From the NCBI GenBank assembly GCA_012270995.1, contig JAAXHG010000198.1, forward strand, positions 10,101 to 74,100: DNA of 64,000 bases, in the 5' to 3' direction. The position numbers and the translations under genes were made by a program. Below are positions 45,907 to 54,880 of the stretch, piece by piece. The notes under the pieces are model-generated. The model did no database searches and was not told the DNA's origin. It was given only the letters and a program-made list of their open reading frames with translations. Source of the DNA: Vicinamibacteraceae bacterium (GTDB lineage Bacteria > Acidobacteriota > Thermoanaerobaculia > Multivoradales > Multivoraceae). How positions within the stretch are numbered: the stretch's first letter is position 1; every line of letters begins with the position of its first letter.

Positions 45907-47397
45907 CTAGCCGAGCCCCTCGAACCGCTTCTGCAGTTTCTTCATCCGCTTGCCGGAGATGCCGCCGAGCGCCACGATGGCGTGGCGGATGCGGGCGCGC
46001 ACGAGGTCCGCGCCGAGGATCTCCATCGACTGGAACAGCGGCAACGAGGCCGTATCGCCGGACATGGCGACGTAGAAGGGACGGGTCAGGTCCCGCAGAC
46101 TGAGTCCGAGCGCTTCGGACAGGCGCCGGAAGTGGCCCTGGATGACGTCGGCGGTGAACTCCTGCTCACGCTCCAGCGTCCACAGCATGAACTGAAGCGC
46201 GTCAGCGACCTGCGCCTCTTCGAGCCCCTTGACCGCCAGCGTCTCCGGCTCGACGGCGGGCGCGTCGACGAACAGGAAGTTCGTCAGCCGGCCCCAGTCG
46301 CCGAGCGTCTCCAGGCGCGGCTGTGCGAGGGCGGCGATCGCCGCGAGCCGCTCCCGCCCCATCGACCACTCCCGCACGACGTCCGCCAGGCCGTCGGCGT
46401 CGTAGTCCTCGCGCAGGTAGCGGGCATTCAGCCAGCGCAGCTTGTCGAGGTCGAAGACGGGGCCGCCGAGCGAGATGTCCTCGAGGCGGAAGCCGTCCAC
46501 GAGCTCCTCGATGCCGAACTTCTCCTCACCCTCGGCCCGGCTCGACACCATGAGTCCCAGGAAGTTGAGCAGCGCATCGGGAAGGAAGCCGGCGTCCCGG
46601 AACCAGGTGATCGAGGTCGGGTTGCGGCGCTTGGAGAGCTTCGACCGGTTCGCGTCGTTGTTTCGCAGCAGCGGCAAGTGGCAGAAGACCGGCGGCTCGT
46701 GACCCAGCGCCTCGAACAGGCGCAAGTGCTTGGGCAGAGAGTTGATCCACTCCTCGCCGCGGATCACGTGACTGATCCCCATCGCGTGGTCGTCGACGAC
46801 GCACGCGAGGTGGTAGGTCGGGTAGCCGTCGGCCTTGAGGATCACCTGGTCGTCGATCAGCTCCCACTCGCGGCGGATCTCGCCGCGCAAGAGGTCCTGC
46901 ATGACGCATTCGCCCTCCGTCGGCATGGCCAGGCGAATCGTGTGGGGCTCTCCCGCCGCCGCCCGTCGCTCGGACTCGGAGACCGGAAGGTCCCGACACC
47001 GGCGGTCGTAGCCCGGGAAACGTTGCCGGGCGCGGTTCTCCCGGCGCATCTCGTCCAGCCGCTCCCGGGTGCAGAAGCAGCGGTAGGCGCTGCCCGCGGC
47101 GAGCAGGCGCTCGACCTCCGAGCGGTAGAGGTCCAGCCGCTCGCTCTGCCGGTACGGGCCCTCGTCCCAGTCCAGGCCCAGCCAGCGCAAGGCGTCGACG
47201 ATCGCCGCCTCCGACTCCCGGCTCGAGCGGGCGCGGTCGGTGTCCTCGATCCGCAGCACGAACACGCCGCCGCGGCTGCGCGCGAAGGCCAGGTTCACCA
47301 GCGCCTGGTACGCGGTGCCGACGTGGGGGTCGCCAGTCGGCGACGGCGCGACCCGCACGCGTACCGGCACCGTGGCTTCCGGTCCTGGCGCGCTCAT
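45907..47397 (-). CDS. gltX: Glutamyl-tRNA synthetase
   Basis: This 496-residue class I enzyme charges tRNA-Glu. It has the HIGH variant SPTGDPHVGTA, a Cys-containing zinc-like segment (YRCFCTRERL) and the KLSKR motif. The C-terminal helical anticodon-binding domain is complete. Its ATG overlaps the stop of the TPR gene by 4 nt, so an essential gene is translated at the end of a five-gene unit. Confidence 0.95.
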   Translation of the reverse strand: MSAPGPEATVPVRVRVAPSPTGDPHVGTAYQALVNLAFARSRGGVFVLRIEDTDRARSSRESEAAIVDALRWLGLDWDEGPYRQSERLDLYRSEVERLLAAGSAYRCFCTRERLDEMRRENRARQRFPGYDRRCRDLPVSESERRAAAGEPHTIRLAMPTEGECVMQDLLRGEIRREWELIDDQVILKADGYPTYHLACVVDDHAMGISHVIRGEEWINSLPKHLRLFEALGHEPPVFCHLPLLRNNDANRSKLSKRRNPTSITWFRDAGFLPDALLNFLGLMVSSRAEGEEKFGIEELVDGFRLEDISLGGPVFDLDKLRWLNARYLREDYDADGLADVVREWSMGRERLAAIAALAQPRLETLGDWGRLTNFLFVDAPAVEPETLAVKGLEEAQVADALQFMLWTLEREQEFTADVIQGHFRRLSEALGLSLRDLTRPFYVAMSGDTASLPLFQSMEILGADLVRARIRHAIVALGGISGKRMKKLQKRFEGLG

Positions 47398-48698
47398 CCG
47401 CGTGCCCTCTCGCGATACCGGGCAAGCCGGCTGCGGTACGGCTGCAACTCGCTATCGCCCGCGCCGGCCCGCTCAAGCGTCTCGACCACCTGCTCGATCC
47501 GGCGGGCGGCATCGTCGTAGAGGCCCGCGCCGCCCAGGGCGTCGGCCAGTTCGAGCTGGAGCTGGATCATCAGTTCCCGCATCCGGGTATCGGAGGCGCC
47601 GACCCCGGCCGCTCGGTCGAGCCGCTCGAGAGCCCGCGCCACGTCGTTCTCGCGCATCGCCAGCATCGTCGTGACGAGCAGCATGTGGATGTCGGCCGGG
47701 TCTTGGGCGAGGACCCGCTCCGCCTCGGCCGCCGCCTCCCCGAACTGGCCGAGCTTGAACAGGGCCCCCGCCAGCACCGCGCGCCCGCCCGCGAGGTCGG
47801 GGTCGAGTTCCAGGGCGCGACGGGCGGCGGCGACAGCTTCCCGTGGGCGGTTCATCCGATCGTGGACGCCGGCCGCCGCGAAGTGCGCCTGGGCGTTGCC
47901 GGGTTCCAGTTCGATCAACCGCCGGAGCTCCCCAAGGGAAGCCTGCAACTGACCCGTCTCACGGTAGGTCTTGCTCCGGCGCAGGAAGCTCTCCGAGTCC
48001 ACCGCCAGCAGGTCGACCTCGGCCCGGCGCGGATCCCGCTGATGGAGCAGCGGCGGCAGGTCCCGCGCCGCCTGCGCGAGGCGCCTCGCCCCGTCGCTGT
48101 CGCCCGCCCGGTGCCGGGCGCGCGACAGCATGGCGACGACCGCCTGGGTTTCGGGGCTCAACTCGTAGGCGCGTTCGAGGTGCCGAGTGGCCTGATCGAC
48201 GTCGCCGCGCACGAGGGCGAGCCGGCCGAGGCCGAGATGCGCCACCGCGTTGTCAGGCTCGAGACGCGCAGCCTGCTGGTAGTGGACGTCCGCGTCGGCG
48301 GCGAGGCCGATCTTCTCGAGGGAGGAGGCGAGCCGGATGCGGGCCGGCGCGTAGCTGGGGTCGAGCTCGACGGCCTGGCCGTAGAGCGCCGCCGCCGCGG
48401 CCGGATCGCTCGCCTCTTCGACGTTTGCTTGCAGGTAGGTCCAGCGGAAGTCGCCGGGTGCCAGCCGCGAGGCTTCGCTGTAGGCGGCCGCGGCCTCGTC
48501 GTCGAACTGGTGGGCGTGAAGGGTCATGGCGAGGCGGCCCCAGGTGGAGGGCGAGTCGGGTTCGCGGGCTGCGCTGGCGAGTTCCTTCTCGATGGCGGCG
48601 CGTACGCGGGGTTCGACGGCGGTGAGGTCGGGGGACGGGAGTTCGGCGGCAGACGCAGCGGCGGCGATGAAGCCAAGGAGCGCGGCAAAGCTCCTCAT
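47394..48698 (-). CDS. Secreted TPR protein
   Basis: This 434-residue protein has a signal peptide (MRSFAALLGFIAAAASA) and about nine TPR-like repeats (PSYAPARIRLASSLEKIG, PDNAVAHLGLGRLALVRG and similar). It is exported and probably serves as a scaffold. ATG 48698 overlaps the stop of the FG-GAP/UnbV gene (ATGA). TPR proteins are regular neighbours of UnbV-domain proteins in Acidobacteria-like genomes. Confidence 0.85.
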   Translation of the reverse strand: MRSFAALLGFIAAAASAAELPSPDLTAVEPRVRAAIEKELASAAREPDSPSTWGRLAMTLHAHQFDDEAAAAYSEASRLAPGDFRWTYLQANVEEASDPAAAAALYGQAVELDPSYAPARIRLASSLEKIGLAADADVHYQQAARLEPDNAVAHLGLGRLALVRGDVDQATRHLERAYELSPETQAVVAMLSRARHRAGDSDGARRLAQAARDLPPLLHQRDPRRAEVDLLAVDSESFLRRSKTYRETGQLQASLGELRRLIELEPGNAQAHFAAAGVHDRMNRPREAVAAARRALELDPDLAGGRAVLAGALFKLGQFGEAAAEAERVLAQDPADIHMLLVTTMLAMRENDVARALERLDRAAGVGASDTRMRELMIQLQLELADALGGAGLYDDAARRIEQVVETLERAGAGDSELQPYRSRLARYRERARG

Positions 48699-50530
48699 CG
48701 GCCTTCTCCGCGGAAGAGAGTCACTTCGCTGCCAGTAGTAGCGCCGTCGAACTCCTCGACGGCACCGCCGGGCCAGGTCACCTCGAAGCGCTCGACGGAG
48801 GTCGCGTCGCCGAGGCCGATGTGGAGCGGCGCTTCGCCGCCGGTCAGGTAGCCGCCGAGCGGCAGCACCAGGCGCCGGAGCGGTCGGCCGTCGACCCATG
48901 CGACGACCGAGGCACCGAGGGCAGTGCGCCGCAGTTCCGGGTCGATCACCCGTAGCCGCACCCAGCCGGCGCCGGTGCCGGCCGCCGGCGCGGGGCCGGC
49001 GATCGTCTCGTTGCGGTAGATGCGCGCCGAACCCTCCAGGTTGCTGACCAACAGGTCCAGGTCCCCGTCGCCCTCCAAGTCGAAGGGAACCAGGCCGCGG
49101 CTCACGTCGAGCGCCGTCCCGAAGTCGCCCGAAACGCCGCTGGCGTCGGCGAAGACGCCGGCACCGTCGCCGAGCATCAGCAAGTTGGGCTCGGCGTAGC
49201 CGCTCCAAAACCAGTCGTCACGTTCCGAGAGCACCTCCGGGCGCCGCTTGACCGCGCCGTTGACCACGGCGAGATCCAGGTCTCCGTCGTTGTCGGCGTC
49301 GAAGAAGGCGGTGCCGAAGCCCGTGTACGGCGTGCTGGGCGCCGCCAGGCCGGCTTCGGCGGCCCGATCCTCGAAGCCGTCCGTCGCTCCCGGTGTTCCA
49401 CCCAGGTTCACATACAGCGTGTTCGTCTCCTCGATCAGGTGACTCAGGAACAGGTCGAGGTCCCGGTCGCCGTCGATGTCACCCAGTGCTATCCCCATTC
49501 CCGCCTCGCCTACACCGAACCGATTGTAGGCCGCGCCGAGCAGCACCGCGTCGTCCTCGAACATCCCGTCGGCCCGGTTGATCCAGAGCTGATTCGGGTC
49601 GGCGTCGTTGGCGACGTAGACGTCGGCCAGTCCGTCGGCGTCGAGGTCGGCGGCGACGACGCCCAGGCCGGCGTCCTCGATCAGCGAAACGCCAGCCTCT
49701 CGGCTGCGGTCGACGAAGCGCCGGCCGCCGTCGTTCCGGTAGAAGACGTCGGCCTCGCCCTCGAACTGCTGCGGGCCGCAGTAGTCGACCCGGCCTCCCT
49801 GGACCTGGCATTCGCGCGCCTCGTGCCACTGGACGTAGTGCGCAACGTAGAGGTCCAGCCAGCCGTCGAGATCGGCGTCGAAGAACACCGCCGAGGTCGA
49901 CCAGCCTGATGTCGCGACGCCGAACTCCTCCGTCACGCCGGCGAAGCGGCCGCCGCCCTCATTCCTGTAGAGGACATCGGCGCCCAGGTTCGTCACGTAG
50001 AGATCGAGGTCGCCGTCGTTGTCGATGTCGCCGACCGCGGCGCCCATCCCGTAACCCGGATTGTCGAGCCCGGAACCCGCCGTCGCGTCGACGAAACGGC
50101 CGCGTGGTCGCTGCAGGTAGAAACGGTTGCGGCCGGCCTCACCAGCGATCTCGCGGCCCGCGTTCGGAAAGTAGAGGTCGAGCAGGCCATCGCCGTCGGC
50201 ATCGAACACCGCGACGCCGCCGCCCATGATCGCCGGCATCGGGAACGTCCCGGCCGAGCCCGTCGCGTGGACGAAGTCGAGGCCGGTCTCGGCCGTCACG
50301 TCGACGAATCGGACGCTCGGTGCGGGCTCCGCGCCGGTCGAAGGCGACGGCACTGACGGCGTGTCCGAAGCGCCTTCCCCCGGCGCGCAACCTACCGTCG
50401 TGCCTACCGCCACCATCAGTACGGACGGCGGCAGGAGGCGAGGCCACCACGCAGGCCCCCCGCCGACGCGCCAGCCGGGGTCCGGCCGGCATCCGGCCCG
50501 CCTACACCACTCCCTCACGCACAGGATCAT
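48695..50530 (-). CDS. FG-GAP/VCBS repeat protein with ASPIC/UnbV C-terminal domain
   Basis: This 611-residue protein has an N-terminal hydrophobic segment ending VGC, which could be a lipobox. Seven calcium-binding repeats follow (DADGDGLLDLYF, DIDNDGDLDLYV, DADLDGWLDLYV, DLDADGLADVYV, DIDGDRDLDLFL, DADNDGDLDLAV, DLEGDGDLDLLV), forming a propeller. The ASPIC/UnbV domain is at the C-terminus (VERFEVTWPGG). The role is probably extracellular binding. The ATG at 50530 overlaps the stop of the DsbA-like gene by one base. Confidence 0.85.
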   Translation of the reverse strand: MILCVREWCRRAGCRPDPGWRVGGGPAWWPRLLPPSVLMVAVGTTVGCAPGEGASDTPSVPSPSTGAEPAPSVRFVDVTAETGLDFVHATGSAGTFPMPAIMGGGVAVFDADGDGLLDLYFPNAGREIAGEAGRNRFYLQRPRGRFVDATAGSGLDNPGYGMGAAVGDIDNDGDLDLYVTNLGADVLYRNEGGGRFAGVTEEFGVATSGWSTSAVFFDADLDGWLDLYVAHYVQWHEARECQVQGGRVDYCGPQQFEGEADVFYRNDGGRRFVDRSREAGVSLIEDAGLGVVAADLDADGLADVYVANDADPNQLWINRADGMFEDDAVLLGAAYNRFGVGEAGMGIALGDIDGDRDLDLFLSHLIEETNTLYVNLGGTPGATDGFEDRAAEAGLAAPSTPYTGFGTAFFDADNDGDLDLAVVNGAVKRRPEVLSERDDWFWSGYAEPNLLMLGDGAGVFADASGVSGDFGTALDVSRGLVPFDLEGDGDLDLLVSNLEGSARIYRNETIAGPAPAAGTGAGWVRLRVIDPELRRTALGASVVAWVDGRPLRRLVLPLGGYLTGGEAPLHIGLGDATSVERFEVTWPGGAVEEFDGATTGSEVTLFRGEGR

Positions 50531-51195
50531 CAATTGACCCCGACCGCCGACTCCGTCTCCAGCCGGCGGCGCCGGCGGGCGTAGCGCCGGATCATCCCCA
50601 GCATCGTCTCCGCGTCGTGTATGCCGCACAGCGGGAAGACGTCGAGCATCAGCGTCGGCACCCCTTCGACTCCGGCCGCCACCGCGCTGCGCGTGACCTC
50701 GGCGAGCCGGCGGCCGGAGGCGAGATCGTCGGCGGCGCCGAGCGGGAAGGGGACGCGGCGACCGAAATTCCGCAGCAGGTCTTCGATCTCGCTCCGCCGT
50801 TCGTAGTACGCAGCGAACGCGGCTTCCCGCCATTCCCGCTCCATCGCCCGGTCGAGCCCGCGGTCGATGCGCTCGTCCAGAACCACCGCGACCTCGCCGG
50901 CCAGGCGCGAGTCGAGCCAGCGCGCGGGCGGGTCGAAGTCAACGTCCAGCGCCGAGGCCACCCGAAGCAGACTCTCCCGCCGTGCCGGATCGAGGAGTCG
51001 GCCGCGCTGGAAGTTCCCCACCCCGGTCAGGTCGATCGCCTTCCAACGCAGATCGACGCGCTCCGCCGCGAGCGGCTCGTCGATCCGCGCCAGCACCCGG
51101 TGGGCGACGTAGCTCAGGCTGGAGGCGAAGTCGTAGTAGACGAACACCTCAAGCGGCTCGTCGCCACCGAAGCCCGGCTTGCCGCCTTCGCTCAA
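50530..51195 (-). CDS. DsbA/FrnE-like thioredoxin-fold protein without CxxC
   Basis: This 221-residue protein has the DSBA-like fold: VFVYYDFASSLSYVAHRV at the N-terminus, a helical insert and a cis-proline loop (GVEGVPTLML). The redox CxxC is replaced by ASSL, as in HCCA isomerase-like and glutathione-transferase-kappa-like relatives. The function is therefore uncertain. The TTG start at 51195 overlaps the galE stop (TTGA). There is no signal peptide. Confidence 0.75.
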   Translation of the reverse strand: MSEGGKPGFGGDEPLEVFVYYDFASSLSYVAHRVLARIDEPLAAERVDLRWKAIDLTGVGNFQRGRLLDPARRESLLRVASALDVDFDPPARWLDSRLAGEVAVVLDERIDRGLDRAMEREWREAAFAAYYERRSEIEDLLRNFGRRVPFPLGAADDLASGRRLAEVTRSAVAAGVEGVPTLMLDVFPLCGIHDAETMLGMIRRYARRRRRLETESAVGVN

Positions 51196-52217
51196 CTCCC
51201 ATACCCCTCGGGGTTCGCGCTCTGCCAGCGCCAGGCGTCGGCGCAGATGTCATCCAGGCCGCGCTCCGCCGTCCAGGCGAGGTCGCGGCCCGCGAGCGCC
51301 GGGTCCGCCCACACCTCCGTCGCGTCACCCTGGCGCCGCCCCTCGAGCACGGTCGGGATCTCCCGGCCGCTGGCCCGTCTCACTGCCTCCAGCACTTCGA
51401 ACACCGTGACCCCGCGACCGGTGCCGAGGTTGTACTCGGCGCAGCCCTCGACCGCCGGCAGATGATCCAGGGCCCGCAGATGCCCGGTCGCGACATCGAC
51501 GACATGGAGATAGTCACGGATCGCCGTGCCGTCCCGAGTCGGATAGTCGGTACCAAACACCCGTAGCCGCGGCAACCTGCCCACGGCGACCTGCATGGCG
51601 CCCGGCAGCAGGTTCTCCGGCCGGCCCCGCGGATCCTCCCCGATCCGGCCGCTCGCGTGGGCGCCGGCCGGGTTGAAGTAGCGGAGCGAGAGGATCTGCC
51701 AGCCGTCCTCCGCCGCCGCGAGATCGCGTAGCATCCGCTCGACGCAGAGCTTCGTGTGACCGTAGGGATTCGACGGCCTGAGCGGCGCGCTCTCCGCCAA
51801 CGGACAGGCGCCCGGACCCGGGTCGCCGTAGACCGTCGCCGACGACGAGAAGACGAGCCGACGCACGTCGTGGCGACGCATCGCCCGCAGCAGGCTGATC
51901 GTGCCCGCTACGTTCGTCCGGTAGTAGCCGAGCGGGTCGGAGCAGGATTCCGCGACCGCTTTCTTCGCGGCGAAGTGGATGACCGCCGCGCAGCCGGCCT
52001 CGCCGAACGCTCGCTCGAGCACGGCCTCGTCGAGGACGTCCCCTTCGACGAAGCGCAGGCTCCGACCCGCCAGTTCCTCGACCCGCCGCAGCGCCTCCGC
52101 CGAGCTGTTCGAGAGATCGTCGATGACCGTAACGTCCCAGCCGGCGGCCAGCAGCTCCACGCAGGCGTGACTGCCGATGAAACCGGCTCCGCCGGTGACC
52201 AGAACCCGCTCCGCCAT
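51192..52217 (-). CDS. galE: UDP-glucose 4-epimerase
   Basis: This 341-residue SDR enzyme interconverts UDP-glucose and UDP-galactose. It has VLVTGGAGFIGSHACVELL, FSSSATVYG and the catalytic YGHTK motif, and C-terminal PTRDGTAIRDYLHV and YNLGTGRGVTVFEV. It is the first gene of the five-gene minus-strand operon and supplies sugars for surface glycans. Confidence 0.93.
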   Translation of the reverse strand: MAERVLVTGGAGFIGSHACVELLAAGWDVTVIDDLSNSSAEALRRVEELAGRSLRFVEGDVLDEAVLERAFGEAGCAAVIHFAAKKAVAESCSDPLGYYRTNVAGTISLLRAMRRHDVRRLVFSSSATVYGDPGPGACPLAESAPLRPSNPYGHTKLCVERMLRDLAAAEDGWQILSLRYFNPAGAHASGRIGEDPRGRPENLLPGAMQVAVGRLPRLRVFGTDYPTRDGTAIRDYLHVVDVATGHLRALDHLPAVEGCAEYNLGTGRGVTVFEVLEAVRRASGREIPTVLEGRRQGDATEVWADPALAGRDLAWTAERGLDDICADAWRWQSANPEGYGS

Positions 52218-52246
52218 GTGCCGGAGTCTATTGGGGCTTGCGTAGG

Positions 52247-52252
52247 TACACT
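52247..52252 (+). promoter_or_regulatory. Putative -10 element (TACACT)
   Basis: TACACT lies 17 nt before the HEPN start, in the divergent region shared with galE. AAGGGAG follows as ribosome-binding site. Confidence 0.3.
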
Positions 52253-52269
52253 GATCGAAGGGAGTTCAG

Positions 52270-52659
52270 ATGACCCAACGATCGCAGGACTGGTGGAAGC
52301 AGGCACGACGCGACCTGGACACCGCCGCCGAGAACCGGGCGAACGACCGTCACGAATGGGCCTGCTTCGCGGCCCATCAGGCAGCCGAGAAGGCCGTCAA
52401 GGCGCTCCACCTCGCGGCGGGCCAGGAGGCATGGGGTCACGTTGTGGCCCGGCTCCTTACCGAGTCGCCGACGCCCGCGCCGAAGGAACTCGTTGAGAGC
52501 GGTAGAGTTCTGGACAACTTCTACGTGCCCGCACGGTATCCGAACGGACACGCCGAAGGCGCTCCGTTTGAGCACTACGGTCCGATTCAGAGCGAACTCG
52601 CGCTCAGCCATGCCCGTCACATCCTCGACTTCGTCGATCAAGCGCTGGCCGAGCGCTGA
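52270..52659 (+). CDS. HEPN-domain ribonuclease-type protein
   Basis: This 129-residue HEPN protein has WWKQARRDLDTA and CFAAHQAAEKAVKALHLA helices. The motif RYPNGH (R89-x4-H94) is the catalytic signature of HEPN ribonucleases. It is expected to be the toxin of an NTase-HEPN pair. The NTase gene starts 1 nt after its stop. Confidence 0.85.
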   Translation: MTQRSQDWWKQARRDLDTAAENRANDRHEWACFAAHQAAEKAVKALHLAAGQEAWGHVVARLLTESPTPAPKELVESGRVLDNFYVPARYPNGHAEGAPFEHYGPIQSELALSHARHILDFVDQALAER

Positions 52660-52660
52660 G

Positions 52661-52981
52661 GTGGTCCTCAGCTCTCTCGGGAAGTGGTGCGCCGCCGAGG
52701 TCGCACGCCGCGATGGACTTCTTGGGTTCGGCTACTTCGGGTCCTACGCCCGAGGTGACGAGGGCTTCGGCAGCGACCTGGATCTGATCGCGATTGTGAG
52801 AGCCGACAGCCGCCCAGCGATGGAGCGGGCGCACGACTGGCCCACGGAGAACCTACCGGTACCGGCCGACCTCCTCGTATACACCGCCGACGAGTGGGAG
52901 CGGCTGCAGGCCGAAGGCGGCCGGTTTGTATTGATGCTGAACGCGGAGGCCCGGTGGCTCGTCAGGCACGAGGCAGCATAG
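52661..52981 (+). CDS. MNT-type nucleotidyltransferase
   Basis: This 106-residue minimal nucleotidyltransferase has GYFGSYARGDEGFGSDLDLIAI with the catalytic Asp pair. It is likely the antitoxin that AMPylates or otherwise modifies the HEPN partner, as in MntA-HepT. The start is GTG 52661, directly after the HEPN stop. Confidence 0.8.
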   Translation: MVLSSLGKWCAAEVARRDGLLGFGYFGSYARGDEGFGSDLDLIAIVRADSRPAMERAHDWPTENLPVPADLLVYTADEWERLQAEGGRFVLMLNAEARWLVRHEAA

Positions 52982-53254
52982 CCGCCTTCCTTCGCCCGGA
53001 GGCGGACCGACCGCGCTCGTTCCGGCGCTAACGCTAACGCTCCTCGGGCAAGGGCACGGCCACCACTACGTCCAGTTCCCCGCCGCTCAGATCGACATCC
53101 GAGGAGCCGACAACGAGTTCCGTCGAGAGGTTCCTGCCCGCAGGCCGAATCTACAAACGATACGGCGCCGCTCCGCCGCCGATGCTTCCGAGCCGGGACG
53201 CGCGCCGGGTCGCGGTGCTACGATCCCGCGCCGGATCGAGGAGGGAACCAGGCC
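52982..53254. other. Intergenic region before mdh
   Basis: No gene is supported. A hairpin CCGCCT/AGGCGG near 52984-53006 may end the NTase transcript. TACGAT (53219-53224) is a possible -10 for mdh. A minus-strand stretch ending at about 53034 reads like the tail of a protein but has no start. Confidence 0.4.
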
Positions 53255-54235
53255 ATGCAGACACCCGTTCGAGTCGCCGTCACCGGAGCAGCCGGTCAGA
53301 TCGGCTATTCTCTGATCTTCCGTATCGCCGCCGGCGAGATGCTGGGGCCGGAGCAGCCCGTGAGCCTCCACCTGCTGGAGATTCCGCCGGCCATGGACGC
53401 CCTGGCGGGAGTGGTCATGGAACTGCGCGACTCGGCCTATCCCCTGCTGCATGAGGTGGTGACGAGTTCGGAAGCGGACGAGGCCTTCGACGGCGTCGAC
53501 ATCGCGATGCTGGTCGGCGCGCGGCCGCGCGGACCCGGCATGGAGCGCAAGGACCTGCTGCAGGCGAACGCCGCGATCTTCTCCGTCCAGGGCAAGGCTC
53601 TCGACGCCCAGGCGAGCCGCGACGCGCGGGTGGTCGTGGTCGGCAACCCGGCGAACACGAACGCGCTGATCGCGGCCAGCAACGCGCCGGGGCTCGACCG
53701 GCGGCAGTTCACGGCGATGACCCGGCTCGATCACAACCGGGCGATCGGCCAGCTCGCAGAGAGGGCCGGCGCCCACACCACGCAGGTACGCCGGATGACG
53801 ATCTGGGGCAACCACTCGGCGACTCAGTACCCGGACCTCAATCACGCCCTGGTCGACGGACGACCGGCGCCCGAGCTGGTCGACGATGCCTGGACCCGCG
53901 AGGAGTTCATCCCCACCGTTCAGCAGCGCGGCGCGGCGATCATCAAGGCCCGAGGCGCCTCTTCGGCGGCTTCCGCGGCCGCCGCGGCGATCGACCACAT
54001 CCGCACCTGGGTCCAGGGCACGGCCGACGGCGATTGGGTCAGCATGGCGGTCCCGGCCGACGGCAGTTACGGCGCTCGCGAAGGCGTCATGTACTCGTTC
54101 CCGGTCACGACGAGCGGCGGCGACTACTCCATCGTCCAGGGCCTCGACGTCGACGAGTTCAGCCAGGGGCGAATGCAGGCCACGCTCGACGAGCTGTTCG
54201 AAGAGCGCGCCGGCGTCGAAGGACTCCTGCCGTAG
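53255..54235 (+). CDS. mdh: Malate dehydrogenase
   Basis: This 326-residue NAD-dependent enzyme interconverts malate and oxaloacetate. It has [25 protein letters not shown], the catalytic MTRLDHNRA with Asp, and [12 protein letters not shown] with the catalytic His. It is of the cytosolic-type MDH group of about 327 residues. GAGGAGGG precedes the ATG. It stands as its own unit. Confidence 0.95.
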   Translation: MQTPVRVAVTGAAGQIGYSLIFRIAAGEMLGPEQPVSLHLLEIPPAMDALAGVVMELRDSAYPLLHEVVTSSEADEAFDGVDIAMLVGARPRGPGMERKDLLQANAAIFSVQGKALDAQASRDARVVVVGNPANTNALIAASNAPGLDRRQFTAMTRLDHNRAIGQLAERAGAHTTQVRRMTIWGNHSATQYPDLNHALVDGRPAPELVDDAWTREEFIPTVQQRGAAIIKARGASSAASAAAAAIDHIRTWVQGTADGDWVSMAVPADGSYGAREGVMYSFPVTTSGGDYSIVQGLDVDEFSQGRMQATLDELFEERAGVEGLLP

Positions 54236-54339
54236 CCCGGCGCGGGCGGACCGGTCCGCTTCACCGGTTCTGCACCGGGCGGCGCTATGCTGGCGGCGTC
54301 CGCCCCAATCGCACCCAACCGCCGAACACGGAGGACCCA

Positions 54340-54867
54340 ATGGACCAGAACCTCCACGATCGTCTGAACGCGCACCTCGGGCTCGAGTTCGAGGCCGCGC
54401 ACCGCTACCTCTCCATGGCGCTCTGGCTTGAGCGCATCGACCTGCCCGGCTTCGGCGCCTGGCTGCGCGGCCAGTCCGCCGACGAACTCAGTCACGCCCA
54501 CCGCATCATCGATCACCTCGCCGACCGCGATCTCCTCGTCCGGATCCCAGAGATCCCGGCCCAGCCGACCGAGTGGGAGTCGCCGGAAGCCGCCGTCGCC
54601 GCCATTCTCGAGAGCGAGCAGCGGGTGACCAGGGCGATCGAGGAGCTCTACGACCTCTCCGAGAAGGTCCACGATCGCGCCGCGTCGATCATGCTCCAGT
54701 GGTTCATCAACGAGCAGGTCGAAGAGGAAAACGTCGCCCGCACCTTGCTCGGTAGGATCAGGCTCGTAAGCGGCAAAGGGGTCGGCATGCTGATGATCGA
54801 CCAGGAACTCGCGAAGGGCACCGTGCCCGGCGCCATGGCGGAACCGGGAGCGGACGTAGCCGAATGA
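54340..54867 (+). CDS. Non-haem ferritin
   Basis: This 175-residue ferritin has a four-helix bundle with LGLEFEAAHRYLSMALW, the ADELSHAHRIIDHL ferroxidase segment (Glu and His), and EEENVARTLL. It stores iron and guards against peroxide. GGAGG is 6 nt upstream of the ATG; TATGCT (54286-54291) is a possible -10. The MFS gene follows after 13 nt. Confidence 0.85.
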   Translation: MDQNLHDRLNAHLGLEFEAAHRYLSMALWLERIDLPGFGAWLRGQSADELSHAHRIIDHLADRDLLVRIPEIPAQPTEWESPEAAVAAILESEQRVTRAIEELYDLSEKVHDRAASIMLQWFINEQVEEENVARTLLGRIRLVSGKGVGMLMIDQELAKGTVPGAMAEPGADVAE

Positions 54868-54880
54868 CGATGGGAGCCAA

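Noticed and set aside
53034..53150. Minus-strand stretch reading like a protein C-terminus ([20 protein letters not shown])
   Set aside because: There is a stop just upstream and no start codon. It may be a gene fragment, but the evidence is too thin.
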